This document shows positions 38,982 to 46,868 of a stretch of DNA of 64,000 nucleotides, one piece after another; within the stretch, counting starts at the first letter, position 1, and the number at the start of each line of letters is the position of its first letter. Below the pieces are notes generated by a model. It was not told the DNA's origin, searched no databases, and saw only the letters and a list, made by a program, of their open reading frames with translations. The DNA comes from Selenomonadaceae bacterium (GTDB taxonomy: Bacteria; Bacillota; Negativicutes; Selenomonadales; Selenomonadaceae). The position numbers and the translations under genes are program-made. The DNA is taken from assembly GCA_017518105.1 (NCBI GenBank), contig JAFWWC010000012.1:1-64000 (forward strand), written 5' to 3'.

Positions 38982-38998
38982 TAAAATCCTGCAATTCG

Positions 38999-39397
38999 TC
39001 AAGAAGTCTTCCTGAATTCTCCTGCCGTGTGCCCTTCAAGGGTGGCTCGATATTCGCCGTCGTCTTGCTTAGTGACGCTGTATGACATGCTGGAGGTAAC
39101 CGTTAGCTTTTTATCTGTGGAATCGACGTAAACATCACCGAGCGGAGGCTTTATAGTGCTCGCGTCTTGAAGATAATCTTTTAAGTCGTCGGTTATGCTC
39201 AAAGTGTTTTTAGTGGTTCCGTTTTCCATAGCATAGATTGCCGCCGCCGTATCGAGTGTAGATAGGTCAGATTGAACTTTGGCGGTGTTGGCGGAGGTCG
39301 TTATGCTATTGAAGCGCGGCACTGCTATCGAGGCAAGGATACCTATCACCATGACCATTAAGATAACTTCCAGCGTCGCAAAGCCTCGTTGATTCAT
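38999..39397 (-). CDS. Type IV pilin-like protein
   Basis: The 132-residue protein begins MNQRGFATLEVILMVMVIGI, a prepilin signal: cleavage after G5, F as residue 1 of the mature protein, E at position 5, and a long hydrophobic helix. The globular part carries a disulphide-free beta region. It lies alone, without other pilus genes, so it may be a minor pilin or pseudopilin expressed with the flagellar block. Confidence 0.8.
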   Translation of the reverse strand: MNQRGFATLEVILMVMVIGILASIAVPRFNSITTSANTAKVQSDLSTLDTAAAIYAMENGTTKNTLSITDDLKDYLQDASTIKPPLGDVYVDSTDKKLTVTSSMSYSVTKQDDGEYRATLEGHTAGEFRKTS

Positions 39398-39491
39398 TTT
39401 GCTCGCTCCTTTCTTTTTTTGCCCGATTTTAAATCATGTCGCCTATTCCTTCAAGCAATTGTTTAAACTTTTCTTTTGCACGCCCAAAAGA

Positions 39492-39509
39492 CCCGCTTTA
39501 AAAGCGGGG
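39492..39509. other. Hairpin of IS605-like type in a gene-free stretch
   Basis: CCCGCTTTAAAAGCGGG is a short palindrome in a context similar to the TnpB element ends (GCCTAAAGGC with flanking G/C runs). Together with the 24-bp repeat downstream it may be the remnant of a small element. The stretch 39398-39686 contains no gene that I can support. Confidence 0.35.
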
Positions 39510-39527
39510 GAATAGTGAGGGCGTCTA

Positions 39528-39551
39528 CACTGGATGCAACGTCCACGTTGC
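39528..39551. repeat. 24-bp repeat with hairpin core, copy 2
   Basis: One mismatch from the copy at 6527-6550; the core GCAACGTCCACGTTGC is identical. It is followed by another perfect hairpin at 39560-39579 (GGCTGCC against GGCAGCC). Confidence 0.6.
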
Positions 39552-39686
39552 CGCGGGGCGGCTGCCGTCCTTGGCAGCCGGTCTCAAGCTTGCGTTCTGC
39601 TTTGTGCGTTCGCGGGGCTTATGCTTGTAAATTCGGCGCGTTTGGTTTATTATGATTAAAAATATTTATCGCGTGGAGGTAATCAC

Positions 39687-41528
39687 ATGGACGAAAAAAT
39701 TTTAGACTGGGTGACGCTAGCGGAGAAGTTCTCCCAAAGCGGAGACCCAAAATCCATGCGCACCGTTGCACGCGAGATTTTCGAGCTTGATAAAAATTCT
39801 GCGGACGGGCTGGCACTCATGGCGGAGTCGTCTCTCTATCTTGGCAATATCGAAGAGGCAGAGTCAATGGCGCAGTTCGCCTTATCAGTCGAGCCGGATC
39901 ACCTGCGTGGGCGGCTCATCGCGGGCGGCGTGGCGGCTAAGCGGTTTGAACTCCGCGAGCAGATAAAAATCTTTGATGCCGTGATTGACGACGCGCACAC
40001 TGAGCTTGAGACTCTTCAAACTAAGCTAAAAGATTTTCAACGCAAGCTCATATTGAAGCAGGGCAAGAAGTCTCCAGCCGACGAAGACTATCTTAAGCAA
40101 CTGGACAAGAAAACTTTTATCGTACAGGCACTTCTGTTTAAGGCGTTGTGTTGGAATTCCAATGGTCTCTACTTGGCTGGCGAACCTGCACGGGCGGCGG
40201 CGAACCTTCTGGAGGCAAGCACGCTCACTGATGAGGAGGCGCAGGCGGCGGAGCTTTACTCAAAGCATCTATTCCTGAAAAATTATCGTGACGTGCCGCC
40301 GACGCAAGCTAAGGACTTGGCGCGGAGATATAATTCGTTCTTCGTTAGGGTTGTGACCTTCGCGCATGACAGAAGAGATTTCGACACGGAACGCAAGCTT
40401 CACATAGGATATATCTCGCCGGACTTCAGAGAACATGCCTTGGCAAATTTCCTGTCGCCGCTCCTTGATGCCTTCGACGAGAAAAATTTTTCTGTGACGT
40501 GCTACTCGGCAGGCAAAAAAGATTTCGTCACGGATAAGCTTAAAGCCTTCAACGTCGATTGGCGTGTTGTGAATGTCAAGCAGTCATTAGAGACGGCGCG
40601 TATAATCGAAGATGACGGCGTTGATATTCTGGTTGACTTGTCGGGGCATTCGCAAGATAGCTGTCTTCCAATCCTAGCGCACAAGCCCGCGCCCGTTCAA
40701 ATTTGCGCACTCGGCTACACGGCGTCGACGGGGCTGGGGGCTGTGGATTATTTTTTATCCGATAAAGTTTGCTCGCCCGAACGGAATACGCTAGACACCT
40801 TCACGGAAAAAATCCTGCGGCTCGATACCTGTTGCCTATGCTATGCGCCGGGCTTGATTCGCGATATGCCCGATGTCCAGTTGCGTGCGCCAGTCTTGCG
40901 CAATGGCTTTATCACATTCGGGTGCTTTAACAACTTCGCCAAGGTTAGTGAGGAAGTCCTTTACATGTGGCGGGCAATCCTAGACGGCGTGCCACGTTCG
41001 CGGCTGATTCTTAAGGGGAAAATCTTCAGCATAGACGACGGCAAAAAACTCGTCCGCGCTCGGCTCCTCAAGATGAACTTTCCACTTGAGCGCGTGGAGT
41101 TTCGACCCTACAGCCCCGACTACCTTGAACAATACGCCGACATTGACATTGCGCTAGATACCTTCCCCTACACGGGCGGCACGACGACTTGTGAGGCTCT
41201 TTATATGGGCGTGCCAGTCATAACGTTCAGGGGCAAAACGCACGGTGCGCGGTTGAGTTCGTCAATCCTAGCCGCCGCCGACGTTAAGGAACTCATTACC
41301 GCCAGCCCAATGGATTACGTAAAGAAGGCAATTCAACTTAGCCGACGCAAGGAATTAATCGCGGCGTATCATGTCGGCTTGCGCGAACACGTCAAATATT
41401 CCGCGCTTATGGACAAGCAGAAATATCTTCGCGAGCTGGAGAAAACTTATCGGGCGGTGTGGATTGATTGTTGCCGTTCAGCTTCCAACAAGAAATTCAA
41501 TTCAACCTTTCTATCGATTAGGAGCTAA
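39687..41528 (+). CDS. SPINDLY/OGT-family glycosyltransferase with TPR-like N-terminus
   Basis: GT41 enzymes add sugars to protein serine or threonine. The 613-residue protein has N-terminal TPR-like helices (residues 1-230: VTLAEKFSQSGDPKSMRTVA, LALMAESSLYLGNIEEAES). The catalytic half starts at KLHIGYISPDFREHALANFL and has VDLSGHSQDSCLPILAHKPA, APVQICALGYTASTGLGAVD and ALDTFPYTGGTTTCEALYMG, the family's UDP-binding part. It lies between the two flagellins, so the likely substrate is flagellin. The ATG follows GTGGAGGTAATCAC. Confidence 0.85.
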   Translation: MDEKILDWVTLAEKFSQSGDPKSMRTVAREIFELDKNSADGLALMAESSLYLGNIEEAESMAQFALSVEPDHLRGRLIAGGVAAKRFELREQIKIFDAVIDDAHTELETLQTKLKDFQRKLILKQGKKSPADEDYLKQLDKKTFIVQALLFKALCWNSNGLYLAGEPARAAANLLEASTLTDEEAQAAELYSKHLFLKNYRDVPPTQAKDLARRYNSFFVRVVTFAHDRRDFDTERKLHIGYISPDFREHALANFLSPLLDAFDEKNFSVTCYSAGKKDFVTDKLKAFNVDWRVVNVKQSLETARIIEDDGVDILVDLSGHSQDSCLPILAHKPAPVQICALGYTASTGLGAVDYFLSDKVCSPERNTLDTFTEKILRLDTCCLCYAPGLIRDMPDVQLRAPVLRNGFITFGCFNNFAKVSEEVLYMWRAILDGVPRSRLILKGKIFSIDDGKKLVRARLLKMNFPLERVEFRPYSPDYLEQYADIDIALDTFPYTGGTTTCEALYMGVPVITFRGKTHGARLSSSILAAADVKELITASPMDYVKKAIQLSRRKELIAAYHVGLREHVKYSALMDKQKYLRELEKTYRAVWIDCCRSASNKKFNSTFLSIRS

Positions 41529-41532
41529 GGCT

Positions 41533-42507
41533 ATGACGAGTTTAAATGACGTTAAAGAAATTTCCTTGCGGGCGTTCGACGACGTTTGGTTTGGCAACGC
41601 GCAAGACGACGACGCAAAGACTGGAGTGACGGTCGCGATTTTTCCTAAGGGTGCTCGTTGTGGCGTAGACATAAGCGGCGGCGGTTCTGCGTCTCGTGAA
41701 ACGCCCGTGATAAGTCCGACGACCGCGCCCACGCCCGTCAACGCGATAGTTTTATCTGGCGGCTCGGCTTATGGGCTGGCGGCAAGCGACGGAGTGATGA
41801 CTTGGCTTGAAGAACGCGGAATCGGATTCGACACGGGCGCGGCTCTTGTTCCCATCGTCTTGCAGAGTTGCATTTACGATTTAGCTTATGGCTCGGCGGC
41901 GGTTCGTCCAAATGCGGCTATGAGTCGTGCGGCGTGTGAGGCGGCTTATCGGCACGAGGAATTTTTAAGCGGCTCGGTCGGCGCGGGCACGGGTGCGACT
42001 GTCGGCAAACTCGGCGGTATGAATCGCGCTATGAAATCGGGACTTGGCTTTTACGCTGTAGAGGTTGACGGCTTGAAAATTGCCGCGCTTGTCGTCGTCA
42101 ATGCGGTAGGTGATGTTTACGACGAGCGCACGGGGAAAAAAATCGCTGGACTTTTGACGGCGGATAGAAAACATTTCGCGGACTCTCGCGCCGAACTCTA
42201 TAAGCTGAAGACGCAAATTTCTCCCGCCTCAAATACGACGCTCGGCATAATCATAACCAACGGCAACTTCGACAAAGCTCAGCTAACTAAAATCGCTTCC
42301 ATGACGCGCAACGCTTATGCCCGCTCAATTAAGCCCGTCGGCACTTTCTTTGACGGCGATACGATTTACGCGGCGTCGGTCGGCGAAGTCTCTGCGGATT
42401 TAAACGTTGTCGGCACGCTCGCGGCGGAAGTTATGAGCGAGGCGATTCGGCGTGCTGTCGATACCAATAAGCAAAGGGGAAATGACATTGAACAAGAACT
42501 CAGTTGA
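41533..42507 (+). CDS. P1 (S58) family peptidase
   Basis: These autoprocessed enzymes act as aminopeptidases or amidases. The ATG at 41533 follows TTAGGAGCTAAGGCT; 324 residues. Family features: ARCGVDISGGGSASRET, NAIVLSGGSAYGLAASDGVM, and GSVGAGTGATVGKLGGMNRA, then NTTLGIIITNG, which includes the residues around the autocleavage site (N-T-T before L). The substrate is unknown. It overlaps the U32 gene by 26 bases. Confidence 0.85.
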   Translation: MTSLNDVKEISLRAFDDVWFGNAQDDDAKTGVTVAIFPKGARCGVDISGGGSASRETPVISPTTAPTPVNAIVLSGGSAYGLAASDGVMTWLEERGIGFDTGAALVPIVLQSCIYDLAYGSAAVRPNAAMSRAACEAAYRHEEFLSGSVGAGTGATVGKLGGMNRAMKSGLGFYAVEVDGLKIAALVVVNAVGDVYDERTGKKIAGLLTADRKHFADSRAELYKLKTQISPASNTTLGIIITNGNFDKAQLTKIASMTRNAYARSIKPVGTFFDGDTIYAASVGEVSADLNVVGTLAAEVMSEAIRRAVDTNKQRGNDIEQELS

Positions 42508-44401
42508 ACTCTTAGCACCCGCCGGACAATGGGAATCGTTGGTTGCGGCGATTGACGCGGGCGCGGACGCTGTTTACCTCGGCGGCAAGGGTTTCAATAT
42601 GCGCGTGCACAACAGCGACTTCAACTTCAGCGACGAACAACTTAAGGCGGCGGTCGCCTTGGCTCATGAACGCGGCGTTAAACTTTATATCACGCTCAAC
42701 AACCTAATCAGCACGGAGGAGCTTGCGCCGCTAGAAAAATATCTGCGCTACCTCGATGACCTTCAGCCCGACTCAATCCTCGTGCAGGACTTAGCGGTTA
42801 TAAATCTCGTTCGCAAGCTCAGCATAAAGATTCCAATGCACGCCTCGGTTATGATGAACACGCACAACACGCAAGCTATCGAACTGCTAAAGACTTTCGG
42901 GATAACCCGCGTGGTCGTTGGGCGCGAACTTACGCTTGCTGAAGTCTCTTTGCTAAAGGAGCGCACAGGCATTGAGGTCGAATATTTCATGCATGGCGAC
43001 ATGTGCTTTGCCGAGTCGGGGCAGTGCATTCATTCGGGCGTAGTCTTCGGGCAGAGCGGTAATCGCGGACGGTGTATGAAGCCTTGCCGCTGGACGTATA
43101 AGCTTATCGACGAGACGACGGGCAACACCCTAAATGATTGGTCATACAAGCTCGCGCTAAATGATATGTGCATGTTCAGGAACATTCCCGACCTTATTCA
43201 AGCGGGCGTCACGAGTTTTAAGATTGAAGGACGCATGAGACCGCCCGAATTTGTTCGCCGCCTAGTCACGACTTATCGGCAGGAAATTGATTCTTACCTT
43301 GCCGACCCGACAGGCTACACCATAGACGAGACACGTTGGGATAATCTGTACAAAAACCGCGTCCGCGACTACACGACGACTTTTGCCTTTGGTGCACCGA
43401 CGACTAAGGACATTGGCTTGACGGGCGAGCGCGAGCCGAGAATTTTTTCCCGCGCAGTAGTTGAGCCTGCCTTTGACGATGACGCCGTTAAAAGTATCTT
43501 CGAGGCGGAGCGGGCGATTGCGTCTTCCGCCAAGCCTAAACTGTCTGTAAGGGTTGCGACGCTTGACAGTGCACAGGCGGCACTCGACGCGGGCGCAGAT
43601 GTCCTTTACGTCGGCGGCGAAGTCTTTAAGCCCCTCAAGCCGTGGACGCTCACCGAACTAAAAAAAGCCGTCGCGATTGCTCACGGGGCTGGCAAGAAAA
43701 TTATTTGGGCGATGCCGCGCACGTCGAAGGACAAAGACTTAGCTGAGTTAGCGGAAGTCTTCACGCACAGGATAGACTTCGACGGAATACTTGTAGGGAA
43801 CCTCGGCGCATTGAACTTGGTTAGGACACTCACAGACGCGCCGATTTATGCTGACGTGTCGTTTAGCGTGTTCAATCCTCTTGCCGCAGAATTTTTGCAG
43901 AGCCTAGGAGCCGTGCAAGCGACCGCCTCCCTTGAGCTTAGCTTTGCGCAAGTGCGGAGCGTCGTCGAGGATTCACCGTTGCCAATCGAAGTCATCATAC
44001 ACGGCGCGACCGAGTCCATGATTTGCGACCACGACTTTGCTAAGCTGTACTTGCCCGGCTACGACGAGTTCGCCACGCCCGACAAGCTGAATCATCATTA
44101 CGCGCTGGCTGACGAGGCGGGCGAAGTTCATTCCCTGCGCGTCGACCAATTTAAGCGTTGGCATATCTTCTTCGGCAAGCAACTTTGTCTTCTGCCTTAC
44201 GTCGAAAAATTTTTGGGCGCGGCGTCGCTCAGGGTTGAGGCGCAGGATTATTCGCCCGAAATCACCGCGCAGGTCGTCAAGCTCTATCGCCGAGCTATCG
44301 ACGGGGAAAATTATTCCGCGCTCTTCGACGAGTACAAAAAAATAACGCCGAGGCTCGGCGCGGGAGTCTATCGCTTTAAGCTAAGCAAAAACTCAATCTG
44401 A
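42482..44401 (+). CDS. U32-family protein (RNA hydroxylation type)
   Basis: Members of this family (RlhA, TrhP) modify rRNA or tRNA by hydroxylation and were once called collagenases. From ATG 42482 (or TTG 42488) it has about 640 residues: VELLAPAGQWESLVAAIDAG, ADAVYLGGKGFNMR, and MHGDMCFAESGQCIHSGVVF, then NRGRCMKPCRW, containing the cysteines of the Fe-S/prephenate-dependent family. A second, weaker TIM-like half follows (ALDAGADVLYVGGEV). The exact RNA target cannot be told. Confidence 0.8.
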   Translation: MTLNKNSVELLAPAGQWESLVAAIDAGADAVYLGGKGFNMRVHNSDFNFSDEQLKAAVALAHERGVKLYITLNNLISTEELAPLEKYLRYLDDLQPDSILVQDLAVINLVRKLSIKIPMHASVMMNTHNTQAIELLKTFGITRVVVGRELTLAEVSLLKERTGIEVEYFMHGDMCFAESGQCIHSGVVFGQSGNRGRCMKPCRWTYKLIDETTGNTLNDWSYKLALNDMCMFRNIPDLIQAGVTSFKIEGRMRPPEFVRRLVTTYRQEIDSYLADPTGYTIDETRWDNLYKNRVRDYTTTFAFGAPTTKDIGLTGEREPRIFSRAVVEPAFDDDAVKSIFEAERAIASSAKPKLSVRVATLDSAQAALDAGADVLYVGGEVFKPLKPWTLTELKKAVAIAHGAGKKIIWAMPRTSKDKDLAELAEVFTHRIDFDGILVGNLGALNLVRTLTDAPIYADVSFSVFNPLAAEFLQSLGAVQATASLELSFAQVRSVVEDSPLPIEVIIHGATESMICDHDFAKLYLPGYDEFATPDKLNHHYALADEAGEVHSLRVDQFKRWHIFFGKQLCLLPYVEKFLGAASLRVEAQDYSPEITAQVVKLYRRAIDGENYSALFDEYKKITPRLGAGVYRFKLSKNSI

Positions 44402-44408
44402 TTTTATG

Positions 44409-44437
44409 AAACCGTCATGAAATGTGGCGGTTTTTTT
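44409..44437. terminator. Terminator between U32 gene and ftsW
   Basis: AACCGTCA and TGTGGCGGTT pair with one unpaired base, followed by TTTTTTT on the plus strand. It ends the plus-strand operon; ftsW converges from the other side with its stop inside the T run. Confidence 0.75.
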
Positions 44438-45572
44438 ATGTGCTCCGCTCTCCTTGCTTGCCGACGTTTACGAGAATTCCAATCGCCGCCATCGTGACGA
44501 TAAGCGAGGTACCTCCGTAGCTGATGAACGGCAATGGCACTCCGACGACGGGAATCATGCCGCCGACCATGAGCAGGTTAGCTATCGCCTGCCCGACGAC
44601 AAGAATCATTATCCCCATTGCGAGAACTTGCCCGTATTCGTCCTTAGCTTTGTTGGCAATGCGGGCGGCGTAGACTGCGAACGCGGCGAACAGCAGGAAG
44701 ACGAATATCGCGCCGAGGAAGCCGTTCTCTTGGCAGAAGATAGCAAACGCAAAATCCGTATGAGCCTCCGGCAGGTAGTCATACTTGCTGACGCCGACGC
44801 CTAAGCCCATACCAGTTAGCTCGCCCGAACCGATTGCCGAGAGCGATTGCACAGTTTGATAGCCGTAATTCTGCGCGTCTGACCACGGGTCGTAGGTTAT
44901 CTTCAAGCGTTCCAATCGATACGGCTCCTTGATGATGAGCAATGCCGCCCCCGCAAGTCCCGCGCCGACCAGCTTATACACGTCGTATTTCTCCAGCCCT
45001 GAGACGATTAACATAAGCATTGGGATGCCTAAGATGATACAGCCCGTGCCCATGTCGGGTTCCAGCTCCGTTAAAACGAACATTATCCCGATAAGCACCG
45101 CTTGCACGCTTAGGAGTTGTAGCCGCTGTTGAAGTCGTATCTTGAGGGAGATATACGCGGCGGCAATCATTATCGCCACGAGCTTAGCCAACTCCGCCGG
45201 CTGAAACTGCACGACGACCAAAGGGAGCCAGCGTCTTGCACCGTTTACGACAGGACCGACGATTAATACCGCAATCAACGCCAAGACAGTGAAGCCGAGG
45301 ATAGCGACTATCCACTTGCGCCAGACGTGATAATCAAAGTGCAAGCACACCGCGAACGCCGCTAGCCCTATGCAGACGTTAAGGGCATGACGCTTTAGGA
45401 AGAAATACGGCGTATCGAATTCCGCCTCCGCGAAGATAAAACTGGAGCTGAAAACATTAATCGTGCCGAGAATCAAAAGCACGAGCGTTATCGCGATAAT
45501 CGCTTCCATGTCGTTTGTCCAAAAGCGTTTGCGTTCGCCGGGCGCGAGTTCTTTTTTCTGAACCTGAGCCAT
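44436..45572 (-). CDS. ftsW: FtsW/RodA-family peptidoglycan glycosyltransferase
   Basis: SEDS proteins polymerise lipid II. The ATG at 45572 follows GAGGTGATTAAG; 378 residues. About ten membrane segments are visible. Signature stretches include NGARRWLPLVVVQFQPAELA, LTELEPDMGTGCIILGIPML, and YLPEAHTDFAFAIFCQENGF and VVGVPLPFISYGGTSLIVTM. The sequence is of the FtsW/SpoVE type rather than RodA by the YGYQTVQSLSAIGSGELTGM part; this is a tentative choice. Confidence 0.85.
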   Translation of the reverse strand: MAQVQKKELAPGERKRFWTNDMEAIIAITLVLLILGTINVFSSSFIFAEAEFDTPYFFLKRHALNVCIGLAAFAVCLHFDYHVWRKWIVAILGFTVLALIAVLIVGPVVNGARRWLPLVVVQFQPAELAKLVAIMIAAAYISLKIRLQQRLQLLSVQAVLIGIMFVLTELEPDMGTGCIILGIPMLMLIVSGLEKYDVYKLVGAGLAGAALLIIKEPYRLERLKITYDPWSDAQNYGYQTVQSLSAIGSGELTGMGLGVGVSKYDYLPEAHTDFAFAIFCQENGFLGAIFVFLLFAAFAVYAARIANKAKDEYGQVLAMGIMILVVGQAIANLLMVGGMIPVVGVPLPFISYGGTSLIVTMAAIGILVNVGKQGERST

Positions 45573-45626
45573 CTTAATCACCTCTTTTATTTCGTTATTC
45601 GGCGGGCGTGGCGCATTTCCCTTTAA

Positions 45627-45656
45627 TTGACAGAAGCCACGGCGCGTTGTTAAAAT
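45627..45656 (+). promoter_or_regulatory. Promoter of the coiled-coil membrane protein gene
   Basis: TTGACA (45627-45632) and TAAAAT (45651-45656) are 18 bases apart; GGGGG ribosome binding region and ATG 45684 follow. Confidence 0.65.
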
Positions 45657-45683
45657 CGGACGTGACTTAAGGGGGAATTAATC

Positions 45684-46034
45684 ATGGTGGAAACTAAAGA
45701 GCAAACTCAACAAACAGTAACGATGTCCGTCAACGAATTGATTTTTATCCAACTGCGCGATTTAAAGGAAGGTCAGCGCGACCTCAATCGGCGCATGGAC
45801 AGAATCGAAACTCGCATGGACAAGCTCGAAACAAAACTTGAAGACACCCGCAAAGAACTCAACGCCAAAATTGAAGACACCCGCAAAGAACTTAACGAAC
45901 GCATGGATAAGCTTTCCAATAAAATGGATTCGTCGACCAATCAAGGGCAAATCGCCACCATATCGACAATCGGAATAGGCGTTGCGGCAGTCAGTAGCAC
46001 AGTCGCTATGCTCTATTCGCTTTTTTCCAAGTAA
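45684..46034 (+). CDS. Coiled-coil protein with C-terminal membrane anchor
   Basis: The 116-residue protein has a long coiled coil (about residues 20-85) with repeated K-L-E-D-T-R-K-E-L-N units and a C-terminal membrane segment (IATISTIGIGVAAVSSTVAM). This is the XhlA-like layout of small Firmicute proteins. The DNA repeat encoding the units (GAAGACACCCGCAAAGAACT twice) could change length. It has its own promoter. Confidence 0.65.
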   Translation: MVETKEQTQQTVTMSVNELIFIQLRDLKEGQRDLNRRMDRIETRMDKLETKLEDTRKELNAKIEDTRKELNERMDKLSNKMDSSTNQGQIATISTIGIGVAAVSSTVAMLYSLFSK

Positions 46035-46122
46035 AATACGGACAACAACTGATTTTTAAATGAAAAGCTTTTGTAATCTTAAACTTACCTGAAAATTTTT
46101 TGCCCGCTATAGATGATTTTTA

Positions 46123-46151
46123 TTGACGTATAAAAACTTTCTTGATACAAT
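46123..46151 (+). promoter_or_regulatory. Flagellin 2 promoter
   Basis: TTGACG (46123-46128) and TACAAT (46146-46151) are 17 bases apart; both the elements and their flanks resemble the flagellin 1 promoter (TTATTGACG and TTGATA at the same places). A start near 46158 gives a leader of about 710 bases. Confidence 0.7.
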
Positions 46152-46157
46152 GCCGCA

Positions 46158-46868
46158 CAGATTCAAAGTTTTAAAGGAGGTTGACGACAAAGATTTTAGG
46201 AGGACAGGTAGCGTAGGCTGACAGAAATTGCCGGGTGTCCGCTTCTATGTGGAATAAACACCTAAGCACGGAACGTATAGCGTTTAGCTGAAGGCAATAG
46301 TTCAGCAGGCGAGACAAAGAATCCGAGAATACGAATCGTCGCGAATGAGGAGACAAGCAAAATCGTTTGACAGGAACCCTAACGCAAGCTAACGACCACC
46401 AAAAATTGAGTGGGGCGGGCACATTGAATAGAGGGAGCAAGTTCATTCGACGGAGCGCGGAGCCAAATTCGCAGTCAGACCTCAAGTCCGATGTAATGGG
46501 TGTTAGGTTGAGTGTGGAAAGTTGTTTTTTTTATTGAGTTTTCGCGGATAAGGAGACGTGCGAAATCGTTCAGGCAGGAACCCTAGACGAGAGCTAGCAG
46601 GCAGGAACGATAAAGAAAACAAGCTCAAATGACGGAACGCAGAACCAAATTCGTTGTAAAGCTCAAAAGTCAAGTTATCAGCTTCAAGTTTTAGATAGTT
46701 AGTAAGTGCAAGTGATTTGGATTAAGCGTGAGGCTGTGCCCCCGTTACGCGTGCGGGGCAGTAAGTCTTCGGCGACGGTCGGAGACTAACAGTCAACGTT
46801 TATTCGGCGGCGGAAAGGAAATCGTCGCCTAAGGAAAACTTCATAAGGAAATCAAGGAGGAAATAATC
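46158..46868 (+). ncRNA. Long leader RNA of flagellin 2 with a duplicated element
   Basis: No gene is supported in this stretch. Two related units lie at about 46339-46471 and 46542-46653: both have TCGCG(A/G)AT-(G/A)AGGAGAC, AAATCGTT, CAGGAACCCTA, and GACGGA(G/A)CGC(G/A)GA followed by ACCAAATTCG-like ends. The last 130 bases match the flagellin 1 leader (CGTTACGCGTGCG, GGCGACGGTCGG, AAGGAAA and others). The leader has about two dozen GGA triplets by eye, roughly twice the chance level. It could be a structured regulatory RNA or a cis-acting CsrA binder. Confidence 0.5.
46806..46829 (+). promoter_or_regulatory. GGA-loop hairpin in the flagellin 2 leader (candidate CsrA site)
   Basis: GGCGGCG and CGTCGCC form a 7-bp stem (one G-U pair) around GAAAGGAAAT. 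The stem differs from that of flagellin 1 (38750-38774), while the GGA loop is kept, which is covariation. Confidence 0.65.

Noticed and set aside
46158..46868. Flagellin 2 leader as a cyclic di-GMP or other known riboswitch
   Set aside because: I could not find the conserved core of the classes I know; the duplicated units do not match them. A covariance search would be decisive.
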